Origin: Angiostrongylus vasorum
Lineage: Eukaryota > Nematoda > Chromadorea > Rhabditida > Metastrongylidae
DNA length: 64,000 nucleotides
Assembly (NCBI GenBank): GCA_018806985.1
Contig: JADANN010000380.1
Span: forward strand, 1,056,501-1,120,500
Direction: 5' to 3'
Shown: piece by piece, positions 34,315 to 44,500 of the stretch
How positions within the stretch are numbered: the first letter of the stretch is position 1
Layout of the letters: each line of letters opens with the position of its first letter
Notes under the pieces: generated by a model
What the model saw: the letters and a program-made list of their open reading frames with translations, nothing else
Told to the model about the DNA's origin: nothing
The model's database searches: none
Made by a program: the position numbers and the translations under genes

Positions 34315-37300
34315 CTTGCGAGCCACCGTTCGCGATAGTTTGACAGTTGTATCTCTATCTGAACATGCTCTCCATTTGTCCAATTTCTTTGTGTGTTACT
34401 TGTAATCATTAGTCGTTAACTTTCTTGTGTTACTAAAAGGTAAAAAAGGACTAAACTATCGACGTTGATCAATCCCTGAGGGATGCATCATGTATTCGAC
34501 TTCACTAAGCATCGGTGGAGGTGATTTAATGCATATCTGGCCTTTACAATGACTCGCGGTGACCTACCGATGTATCGAGCCAGTGCTGCTATCCCAGACA
34601 AGTCCGGTACGGTATCAATTTCCCGACCCCGGAAGGATGGAATACTTTGTGAGCCACGGGCGCGTGGATCGATCCGATGTGTATTGCAGGGCGCCTCCGA
34701 CCACTGCGCTACACGCGCCAGCTTATATTATTACGTAGACTAGTTCTACATTGTTTGTCTGATCGGTTTTATCAGTTAAAATACGACTGTGAGGATGTGC
34801 TTCGGTAAGGTCACTAGACGTAAATTTCGTCTATTATTTATTACTCCTATATTCCTTCTCTCTTTTAGTACATTATTCTGAGTGATAATTTGCTGGTATT
34901 CGAAGTAGCCAACAAGAGTGGCCTAATTACGAAGATTGTGACAGTTGCCATTGATGGTCGTGGTAAACAACAGGTATGGTTTTCAGTGACACTAGTGATG
35001 AAATTGATTGTCTCGTTCCAAGAACTTTGTTCTGTCATATTTTATAGGTAACATTCGGTAAACCCATGCGTACGGACGTGAAGCAACCATCGGAGCACGA
35101 CAACTTGGTGATCATTGCTCAAGGACATGATTCCAAACCGTTCAATAGGTGACAGTTTTTTTCAAGCCAGTGAATTATGTGAAAACATTCCGAATAAGTA
35201 TATGCATCCTATAACCTATCTTTGTTATATTCTGATTTCGTCGTGATAGACCGTGAAATTGAGATGTACTGTATCATTATTCAACCACAGTGATGATTAG
35301 ATATTTGCGGAACTTGGACCCGAGCCAAATCTGAACCTTTGAATAACCTTTTATATGTTAAACGTTGTGATTATCTTTATTCGTTTCCGCCTATATTCTT
35401 TCTCAGAACTGTGATACTAGACTATTATATAATGCTTACATACTTTACATAGTCATAGTTACATAATCAATAACCCGGCGCTGTGCGAGGTAATGGGCAG
35501 TGTTCACAACCTCCGCTCACTCCAACTTCTCCACCTATTCCAGGAGGGCCAGGAAGTCCTGGTTTTCCAGGCGGACCATCTCTACCAGGATCTCCAGGTG
35601 GTCCTTGTGGCCCATCTGCTCCAGGAGTTCCCGGTTTTCCAGCGGGTCCATCCTGACCTTGCTCACCAATAGGCCCCATTGGTCCAGGCGGGCCAGCGGG
35701 TATCACAATTTCTTCGCATATACCTGGTGAGCCTTGAAGCCCTTGCACACCAGGCCTACCACGGTTGCCAGAGTTCCCAGGTGGTCCAGGTATTCCTTGT
35801 TTTCCTGGTGATCCAGGAGCTCCTCGTTGGCCGTCTTTACCTGGTTTTCCTTGTGGACCTTTTATTCCTGGTCTACCTGGTGGACCCGAAGGTCCCGATG
35901 GACAGTCGAAACACAAATCATGCCCGTTTGGTATATCATCTAATCCCGCATCTTGTCCACGTTCTCTTTCTGTGCCTTGTGAACCGTCTCTCCCGTCTAA
36001 TCCGTCTGGTCCTGGTGGTCCCGGTGGTCCTGTTGGTCCTACCATGCAAGGGCAACATTGCTCCTCATCTACTGTTGAGTCCTCAGATCTAGTATTGAAA
36101 ACTTGACCTGGAATAGTATACTTCTATGCGAGGATATTTTGCTAATAGGGACGATTTTGTTTATATATCCGCATTAAAATAGGTGAATAGATACCGTCAT
36201 TAAATTTTGTCGTCCTCTTGGCTACAGGCTTTCTGTAATTCCCTATCATAGTACGCATATGATCGTACTGTACTAGTAGCTCATGATTACGGTGACGGCA
36301 GAAATCCACCTAAAAGTACATCAGTACTACGGCTCATTGTGTACAATGTCAAGCAGATAAGGATGATTGACGTCATCAGAATAGTTGTCAGTCAAAATGC
36401 AAATGAAGGATTTTTTGTTCGTAAGAATGTTATAAATCGGTTTATGATTGATCAGCGTTCCGCTTGTTACAATAGCAGTAGGAGGCCTAAAAAGCTGTCG
36501 GCGTTGATCTATCTCTGAGGGGTGCGCTATGCTTTCGACTTCGTAAAGCATCGTTGGCGGTGATTGAATGCATATCTAGCCTTTACAGTGACTCGCGGTG
36601 GACTAGTGATTCATCGAGCCAGTGCTGCTATCCTCCCAGACAACTATGCTACCAATTTGCCAACTCCGGAAGGATGGAGGGCTTGGTGGCCCACGGGCGC
36701 GACGATCGATCCCATATGTATTGCAGAGCGCCTCCGACCACTGCGTAACGCGCATCCCTGTAGAAGTCATAAATCCTTACAAATATCGATATTGTAATAT
36801 GTAGACTGCACTCTATCGATTACTACCTCAATTTGACTGCTGTGCTTGTTTTAGTGTCAAATTGCTTTAAATTTACCTCGGAGTATAATGAAGAGTGAAC
36901 AATTTGTCCATATGTATACAACGAGGGAATTGTAACGACACAGCTCAAAGTAGCCACAGTACTGAAGCGAATGAAGTTTTACTTTACTAACATGTTCCAG
37001 TCATTGGTGAAATCGATACACATGCAGTGAAGATATGGAAATTCTTTTAAAAAAAAAAGTAAGAAGACTTGCCTGACACATATGCCCAGAAAGGTGACCT
37101 TGCGAAGGCCTTCCACCTCATACCATAGCTCAAAGTCGCCGAACCGTGTCGGCATGAGTGTTAATTTGAAGGACACCATAAATCTTTATAGTGTCGCCCC
37201 AGGATTGAACTAAGGGTTTCCGATTTTCCGGTTGAACTCGAACTTGTTCGCCCTCATGGTCTAGACATCACTACGAACTCTCGTTGACAATTGTTTTGTT

Positions 37301-38771
37301 TTATTGAAGAAATTCGAGGGGAGATTATTAGTTTTTTTTTGTCGTTCCATTTATTGTTTATCCACGCATTGATTTAGACGTTGATAACACTGGATTTAGG
37401 AAAACTAGACAGTTAATACATCTTATTTAATATTTGTAATCTTAGTAGAAAATTGAATGTCGATTTGAGGACTGTACAGTGGCTTTTTTAGGGGGCGTAT
37501 GGCGCAGTGGTCAGAGGCCCCTTCAACACACACATAGGATCGATCCGCGCTTTCCTTGCCCACCAAGCATTCCATCCCTCCAGGATCGGCAAATTGGTAC
37601 CAGACTTGTCTGGGAGGGTAGCAGCACTGGCTCGATGCATCGGTAGGCCACCGCTAGTCATTATATACGCCAGATATGCATTCATTCACCTTCAACGGTA
37701 CTTAATGAAGTCGAATGCATGGCCCTTCCCTGAGGAATTGATCAACGCCGAGAGGTTATCCCTCTTTCCTTTTACAGTGATTTCTGGGATGAGTAGGTCG
37801 GCATTTTTTAAAGATCACATTTGCCGAAGTGATAAGGCTATACAGCCGTGATTATTTTCCTGGCGAAGAATAATAACAGCCGACTAGAGATCGTTATATT
37901 TTACACCACTATATTGCTTAGGGTTTTTTTTACTTCATCTTGCTTCTCTCACTTTTAGTTACTTGTCCATGAATGGTAACGAACGTGGTTTGTATGCACA
38001 AATAGCGAACGCAGTAATGGTAATGAGGGGGCGTGTTGACAAGGTAAGCTCGAGTTTTCTTTGGCATTTCCTAGCTTTTGTTCGTCAACTTCATGTGCTT
38101 ACGATCTGCTGCAGGTTGTGTACCAGCGTCCTCCACAGTTTCCCTCGGCTGTCGCAAAAATAATGGAAAACGGTTCATTTCGAATTGTTTTTCGAGATCA
38201 GCGTCGAATGGTGCAGAAGCCAGGTTCAAGAGATGTCCAGCTGCATTTTCCTAACGGCAGGAAAGAAGATGTGTTGGAGCCGGACACGCTGAGCCGATTT
38301 GATGAAGTGCGTACTTTTCTTCAAAAAGTGGAAAGTGTCTGGGAGGAGCAAATCGGTCGTTTTCCTCTGTCGTTTACCATTTCAAGTGAATCAACAATAT
38401 CTCCACGGATCGCGGTATCTGAAAGTCGCTTTCCACTCTCAGTGAAAAATGCTCAGTCACAGTCTTCGCTAACACAACGATCCGCTCCGGCCACGTTTGA
38501 TCCGTGCACGAAACTTCCTCTGGAATGCTCTAGAAAATTTCTGAATGGGATGCGGTTTAAAATGAACAAAAATAATGAAGTGTGCAGTGTAGAATCACCA
38601 GATGGTCGATATCTGCGTGTTTCAAGTGTGTCCAATTCCAAATTCGTCTATCGATCGCATCCTGGCTCATGTGAGCAGAGGTTTCATATCAACGATGACG
38701 TATATCCAAGTGGAGCACAGGAGCTGTTTCAGTGTCTTCAAAGCGAGATCAAACGTCGCGAAATACAGTGA
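30323..38771 (+). CDS. zyg-1: ZYG-1/PLK4 centriole-duplication kinase
   Basis: Ser/Thr kinase that starts centriole duplication through SAS-5/SAS-6. Exons: 30323-30415, 30849-31041, 31150-31461, 31879-31971, 32728-32891, 33771-33896, 33993-34136, 34869-34973, 35048-35148, 37959-38043 and 38115-38771, giving 690 residues without the unfound first exon (C. elegans ZYG-1: about 706). Kinase motifs: Gly-rich loop [16 protein letters not shown] lysine, [20 protein letters not shown], activation segment [10 protein letters not shown] (Q where APE has E), and [15 protein letters not shown]. An Arg/Ser linker follows, then the cryptic polo-box region ([31 protein letters not shown]) and a C-terminal polo box ([15 protein letters not shown]). 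All junction phases agree. The introns after 31041 and 31461 fit only with GC donors (G|GCAAGT and G|GCAAGG). The 2.8-kb intron 35149-37958 hosts an antisense collagen gene. Confidence 0.95.
30530..30815 (-). repeat. tRNA-derived SINE, family D, full copy
   Basis: Read on the - strand from 30812: GGGTGGATAGCACAGTGGTAG (A box), a GTGATGTCGGTCATCACGAG arm, GAGTTCGATTCC (B box), a body with GGGAATTGGTACTGG, and a tail with TTCGTGGAGGGATGCAAGG. In zyg-1 intron 1. Confidence 0.75.
31512..31795 (+). repeat. tRNA-derived SINE, family A
   Basis: Well-kept head (GTGTGGCGCAGTGGTTGGAGG, then GGGATCGATCC), full body, and a TTTATC-type tail to about 31795. In zyg-1 intron 3, sense. Confidence 0.85.
32406..32514. 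repeat. (TA)n microsatellite
   Basis: About 108 bases of AT dinucleotide with a few C or G interruptions, in a zyg-1 intron. Confidence 0.95.
32987..33243. repeat. TIR MITE, family C
   Basis: The left end AACGATGCTGAGATACTTGC (AAAACTCCGGA follows) and the right end (GAGTTTTGCAAATACCTCAGC plus ATCATTATGG) are inverted copies of about 40 bases. The interior is non-coding and contains GTCACACCATGCG. In a zyg-1 intron. Confidence 0.75.
34254..34312. repeat. (TA)n microsatellite
   Basis: About 58 bases of pure AT dinucleotide in a zyg-1 intron. Confidence 0.95.
34450..34722 (-). repeat. tRNA-derived SINE, family A
   Basis: Full copy with the head at the right end (inverted GTGGCGCAGTGG-type sequence at 34700-34722; GGATCGATCC at 34665-34675). 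In a zyg-1 intron, antisense. Confidence 0.85.
35467..37179 (-). CDS. bli-2: cuticle collagen, nested in a zyg-1 intron
   Basis: Complete nematode cuticle collagen of 315 residues. Exons on the - strand: 37179-37073 ([20 protein letters not shown]...[11 protein letters not shown]), 36961-36877 (membrane/signal-anchor stretch [19 protein letters not shown]...SLYSE), 36309-36195 ([18 protein letters not shown], then a furin-like RKPVAKR) and 36107-35467. The last exon holds the cysteine cluster EEQCCPC, then [17 protein letters not shown] Gly-X-Y blocks broken by LCFDCPSG and ICEEIVIPA, and the end [15 protein letters not shown]. All phases agree. Intron 1 needs a GC donor (CAG|GCAAGT, the consensus GC-AG form). 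It is secreted, processed at KR, trimerised and built into the cuticle. The name bli-2 is tentative: it rests on remembered synteny with C. elegans F59E12, not on a sequence comparison. Confidence 0.9.
36490..36765 (-). repeat. tRNA-derived SINE, family A
   Basis: Full copy inside the collagen's second intron, so nested inside a nested gene. GATCGATCCCATATGTATTG marks the head side at 36700-36725. Confidence 0.85.
37185..37285 (-). repeat. tRNA-like SINE head fragment
   Basis: Read on the - strand: GTAGTGATGTCTAGACCATGAGG, GTTCGAGTTC and TTCAATCCTGGGGCG. Immediately upstream of the collagen start. Confidence 0.45.
37492..37770 (+). repeat. tRNA-derived SINE, family A
   Basis: Head GTATGGCGCAGTGGTCAGAGG, B-box-like GGATCGATCC, full body and CGCCGAGAGG tail. 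Between the collagen start and the next zyg-1 exon. Confidence 0.85.
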
Positions 38772-39510
38772 GACAACCTGAATATCTGGTTGGCGGGTTA
38801 ACGTTTATGTACAAACAATTACGCTAAAGCATTTTCTACGTGTGAAGCTGAGAAGCGACTGTAACTCTTTCTCATTGCCTATAAGGCTACGAATTTTATT
38901 AGGAGCCAGATACCTTTGGAAAGATATTTGCTCAAAGAGCACCACTTTTAAAGAAAGGCTGTATATTTGCATCTCCCTGTATTTGTAGTGCGATCTTAAT
39001 GTTTCCATCACTTAACGCTGTTTTTCTTTTAGGTTTAGATGTAGAATTAGTTGAAATTGTACGGCTGTGCTAACCTTTTTTTAATCTGTATCCATTCTAC
39101 ATGACATTCTAGTTCTAATAATTTTCTTTGTCTGTACCTTGTTTTCATCCCTATGACATCTTTTATTGTTCTTTTCTCACTTTTTTTTTTCACAGTCATC
39201 TAATTTCGTCTTTGTGTCTGCTATTATGAGAACTCTGTTTTCAGCGAGAATAACATTCCTATGTTGTACTGCTGTTTTGTTTCTCGGATAAAAACAGCAA
39301 ACTATTCTCATAAAGGGTTTCAGAATTGCCATTGCTTCTGTAAGTTCCGTTTGCTGCGTGTTCTGTACATATTGATCCGACTTCTTGTATAGTCATATTT
39401 TATCTTCGACACGGTGCGACACGGTGAAAAAAGCTGTGCTATCGCCGTTCTTCATTCCATTTCAAACATGCACCTTTAATTCTACAGTGGGTATATTTAT
39501 GACTGCCTAT
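38772..39510. other. zyg-1 3' flank
   Basis: AT-rich, with T-rich runs near 39180. No gene or clear repeat is seen. Confidence 0.4.
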
Positions 39511-39888
39511 ACTTACTTGGATACTTAGACCGCCTATCTTTACTGGTTGTGCAAGCTCCACCATAATTTCCATTTTTCTCGGAATTTTGATGGTTTTATG
39601 GTTCCTGCGCGAGGTCAGCCAGGCCAAACTCTGCCCCAGTCGTCACCACCACAAGCTGTCGCAGCCCTTGTGCTTCAGAGGGAGATTTGCCAGCATCCCA
39701 TTAGTTTGATACGAGGACGGTGGTGGAACCTGGTATTGGTTTACTCCCAGCTGGGTTTCCTGGTGGAAACGCTGGACTCCTCAGCTTGGGAGACCCTGCC
39801 AGGTGATGAATCCCTCCGCTGCACATCGCAGCCGGACACCAAGGAACACCTCCCAGCCACGATGATCTGGTAAACCGTTGGGAGGGAC
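39511..39888 (+). repeat. family B retroposon, copy 4
   Basis: Intergenic between zyg-1 and the BRD8-like gene. Starts TACTTGGATACTTAGACCGC and ends CCACGATGATCTGGTAAACC. Confidence 0.85.
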
Positions 39889-40244
39889 TCTGTTGTGTCT
39901 ACGTAACAGTTTACATCACGGTGCAATTTTTTGATTGCTGCGATGTTATCCTTAGTTTTCGTAGACGGCTTTCGCCATTTCTTCGATTATTGAGGCTTGG
40001 CCAAAAATCGCTCTGTCAGATACTTTGTCTCATAGTGTTCAGTAATGACATCAACGTGGAAGCCATGGACGAATCTGGAGTTATGGACACTGCTTACGAT
40101 TTATAAGTCGGACATGGAGGAAGGATGGTAGGTCTTGAAGTATTTTTTAGTTTTAATTTTTTGCGGTGAAGCGTGAAATTAGAACATAAAGTTTTACTAG
40201 ATGACATTCACTTGACCTGGACGTGATTGGTTACTGTATTTGTT

Positions 40245-40490
40245 AAGATTGTTTACCTTACACGAGGTTGTTATGTAACTTTTATTGCGCTAACCTTTTT
40301 GAGCGCTGGATGCGAACGGTGCTCAAATCAAGAAGGTTGAACTCGATACGAACGTTAAGACCCTACAACGCGAAGACCAACAATTGTGGAAAATCGACCC
40401 AGAACAGCGGTTGTGAAAACTCGAAAGCGTCGAGACGTTAGCCGGATAAGGGCTGTGTAACAACCTTGCGTAATCTGAACAATTTAAAGA
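40245..40490. repeat. short foldback element
   Basis: The left end TTACACGAGGTTGTTATG and the right end TGTAACAACCTTGCGTAA are inverted. The right half carries GCGGTTGTG...GAGACGTTAGCCGG, a decayed version of the hammerhead-like core. Confidence 0.6.
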
Positions 40491-40508
40491 AACGTGATGC
40501 ATAAAAAG

Positions 40509-40800
40509 GATAAAGGATAGAGCTCTCCCCGTCGATCAGTTCCTGCGGGATGCGCCATGCATTCGACTTCATTAAGTATCGTTGGAGGTGAATGAGTGCA
40601 TATCTGGCCTTTGCAATGACTCGCAGTGGCCTACCGATGTATCCAGCCAGTCTTGCTATCCTCCCAGACAAGTCTGGTACCAATTTGCCGACCCCGGAGG
40701 GATGGAACGCTTGGTGGGCCATGGGCTCCGAGACCGATTCCACATGTGTGTCGTAGTGACGTCTCCAACCACTGCGCCGCACGTGCCCAACGTGGTTATC
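40509..40800 (-). repeat. tRNA-derived SINE, family A, with target duplication
   Basis: Flanked by a 16-bp direct repeat ACGTRATGCATAAAAA (40492-40507 and 40802-40817, one mismatch), which fixes the insertion boundaries. Confidence 0.88.
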
Positions 40801-40819
40801 AACGTAATGCATAAAAAAA

Positions 40820-41080
40820 GAAAATGTCGGTGCTGATCAGTTCCCGGAGGATGCGCCGTGTGTTTGACTGCATTAAGCAACGTCGAGGTGAATGAATGCG
40901 CATCTGGCCCATACATCGAATTGAGGTGGTGTAACGATCTATCAAGCCAGTGGTGTCGCCTTGACTAGTCTGGTACCAATTTACTGGCTTCAATAGGTTG
41001 GAAGCCTTGGTGAGCTCAGAGAGCTGTGTCAAACTAACATGTTTTGCTGAGTACCCTTAAGCACTGAGATGTGCGCTCTA
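40820..41080 (-). repeat. diverged tRNA-derived SINE, family A
   Basis: A second, older copy next to the previous one in the same orientation (CGGTGCTGATCAGTTCCCGG, GTCTGGTACCAATTTACTGG). The head is poorly kept. Confidence 0.65.
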
Positions 41081-41545
41081 CCGAGTAATTACTATCGTGT
41101 GATAATGTACAATTTTGTCTAATGCTCGTTACTTTTTTCACGCCAGAGTAATATGTGAAATACAACCACAATGATTCTGTTCGATCCCGCCTTGAGTACA
41201 AGCTCTGCAAATACTTTATTGTGGTTATCATGTAATAGTTATTTGGGGTTCTGTCCAACAACGTGGTGAAATAATGATCGTGCAAATGGTATAAATCATA
41301 GTTATCGTTTTAACAAGCGGGAAAAAAGATTTTTCGTATCAAGCCGACCTTCTTCTGCCGAAGTTCTTTTTTCTTTCCGTGTTTTTTGCATCAACACCAT
41401 TTCATCTTTAATTTGTTGGATGGAAACGTGTGGACCTACCACCACAATATTTTTTAGTGGACATTTGCTTCATTTGATTTACATTTGGCTCTTGATTATG
41501 ATTCCATCTGGATCAGGGAAATAGTACGGTTTTTTTCAAGGGATA

Positions 41546-44500
41546 CTCGAGCTGCAGCACAAATGGAATCTACTAGGAACTCTCGTGTTGAGAGAAGACC
41601 GAAAGGGTTTTACACTGCAGATGTTAGTTGCTTTACATAATTACAGTCGTACATGAACCTTTTCCACTTTTTGTTCCTACTAAGATTGTAGTAAAGTGTA
41701 GTTTGAGAGTGTTTTTCCAGAACTGCAAGGAGCAATTGGCCAGAGTTATGGCTGAGCCATGTCCCTCTGACGTGCCTACAGGGACGGAATATAATAGGAC
41801 GACCATCGTAGATGAATGGATTAAGCATTACAGTAAACTAGTGGGTAGCTTTTGTTATTTTAAACAACAAAATTGCTGAACTTTGTATTGAACACTTGTA
41901 TGTACCACAAAAAAGCAAATGAATATACTGGAGACATAATCTTTGAAACTAATGTTGTTGGTGAATTGGTGTATTAGAAATGTGCACGTTTCATCTGCTT
42001 TATTTCATAGCCACTAAACACCATTCGTAATTTAGTACGCTGTTTAGGAACGACAGGACGCTGCATTATATGGCCAGTTTATGAGCGCTAAAATTCGTTC
42101 CTACGTAAGTTTGTATCACAGTGATGCTGAAACGTTTGCAAAACTTCGGACTCCGGGAGCTAGCGCATGCACCACCGCACCATGCGTGTCCTTCATCTCA
42201 CCTTTGTCTCAGCTAGTTTTTCGTCTACGGGTGCCATCAGCAATCAACGGGGTTGGTGTGGGGGAGCTCAAATCGGCAACAAACCCAGTTTATCTGAGGC
42301 TATAGTCGGAATCACAATGTTGTGTTTTTTTTAATTGACTATTACAATTTTTCACGGCAAGGTATTATGTGTGATACAACCACAGTGTTGCTGAGATATT
42401 TGCAAAACTCCGCACCGGACCGCAGATGTCTGCCGTGGGGGAACGAAAGCGCTACTAGCCTGTACGGGTCTAACGCGTCCACCATCACACCATGCGTGTC
42501 CTTCGTTTCGCGTTTCGCTCAGCTACGTTTGCTGCGATCCTGAGTTTTGCAAATATCTCAGCATCATTTTGGCTCTATGACACATAGTACTCTACCGAGA
42601 AAAAATTGTGATAGGCAGTAAATAAAAGAAAGGTTAAGTTTCTATCGAATAAGGTGACGTTAGCGAAAGTGATCGGTCTCTAAAAAAGGTGCCGAAGCGT
42701 TTGCATACCATTAATGACTTGGCTCAACACCTCATCAAGTGTAAAGTTGCTCTCAGTAATGAGAACATGTAAGCCAGTGTTTCAGATCAATTTTCTCTTT
42801 AAGTGCGGCAGGTTTGTTTTCAGTGGAAGTGTCTATTAGCTCGATATTGGTTCGCTATACTTCGATACTTGGACGGCCCCTCTTCACTTGCTGTGCGAAC
42901 CTCTGCATAATTTCCATTTTTCGGAATCTTGCTGGTTGAACAATTGTGGTTCCCTGGTGTCTCGAGGTCAGCCTAGGCAAAGCCTGCCCCATTCGTTTTA
43001 TATTATACAGGCGAACCAAGTTGACGATATGTTAACTGTTTTGGGAACTTTTATGCAAATTCATTCGCAAATGACATTAGAACAGCTGGTTTGTCTCCTA
43101 CATAAGGCTGATAGAGTCGCAAACTCCGGTTTTTGTTATGACAGGTTATACAGAATTTTCTAATCAATTAGGTTTCCACACGTCTGGAAGTGAGTTTATA
43201 TTCATTCAGGAGGAACGATTAATGGCTGCATGGGGCCATCGAGAAAAGTTTACTACAGAACAACTGGAAGCCATGTTGGAAAGTATTAAAAAGGAGGAAA
43301 AAGATATTTACATTTGGAGTTCAACACAAGCCTCTCAAAATCTGCATGAGGTATTTACAACGTTTGTTTTATTCTCAATCTTAGAATAGAGTTTTAGCAT
43401 ACTCTACTTCTTTTTGATGTGTTTCCTTATGGTCATATTCTGCGTGAAAAGTGTTTGTTGGTTTTTTTAATAACTGAATGTGCTTAGTGTTTGACATTTT
43501 CCAGTAAAGTAGTCCTTTTTCGGTCGAATACGACGAAGAAGAAGCTGAGAAACAAGAACGTGTCGGAGTCATTTATTACAAGCACGTGGCTGATCTGTTC
43601 TATAAGCAGAGACATAACACTATTCCGGTAGTATGTTTCATCTGCTTATTTAATAATTTGGATTTTAGTAGGAAGAAGCCATGACTCAGTGAACACGTTT
43701 GGTCACCCTACTTGTGACAATAATACTTCATCCCTAATGCTTGTATTTTTAGCCATCTCCTGGTCGACACTCGTCATCAGGACCGCCTGACCACAAATCA
43801 AATGATTTGGACACCGAGCGGTATTCTCCTGACAGGTTTATGTTTATAATTATTGGCTAATTGTTTGCTACCATAATGGGCTTCGTTTCTACATTTTATG
43901 AACTTATATTGCCAGAAACAGTAACTCTCACATCCTGCTCTTCCAGTTACGGTTAATCTCTCTCTTACATTTTGAACTGCCTAAACCACTATTTTTAAGT
44001 GATGAAAGAAGATTGCTTGTCATACACGTTTTCGGTGGAATTGACAAACCGTCTTCTATTATAAATCTATCACTGTCCATAATTTTCGACTTGCCTATGC
44101 GGAACGTTACTAGTTCTATCTTATCTTCTTATCGATGGTAGTGGATATGCTGATATTTCTGAGGATGAGCGTCCTATGAATGACACGTTTCAAAGATTGT
44201 TTGTTCTCTTTTATTTGTCATCGATCGTCGCTCCCTATGTCTGGACTAATACTTTGGAGTTATGAAGTCTCCAACAACAATATTTGAAGGTAAACAGCAG
44301 AGAAACATGAAATGGTGGATTACTGAACAGGCTTTGTTGCTCATGCTTACGATTCAGATTTCATGAACACTTTGTAGATGTTTTATTCTCAAAATGGCTT
44401 CGTATATAGTTAGTTGCGAAAAAATGTTCTGATATGTGAAACAGCCTTTTGCCTTTTTATATGGGAGAATTTTGGCGTGCAAACTATATTCACTTCACAA

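Noticed and set aside
35500..36106. Long + strand frames over the collagen region
   Set aside because: They mirror the Gly-X-Y codons of the - strand collagen. The - strand exons have matching splice phases and a proper N-terminus.
40020..40100. SANT-like N-terminal exon of the BRD8-like gene (LCLIVFSNDIN)
   Set aside because: The resemblance is short, lacks the key aromatic residue and ends at a nearby stop with no good donor.
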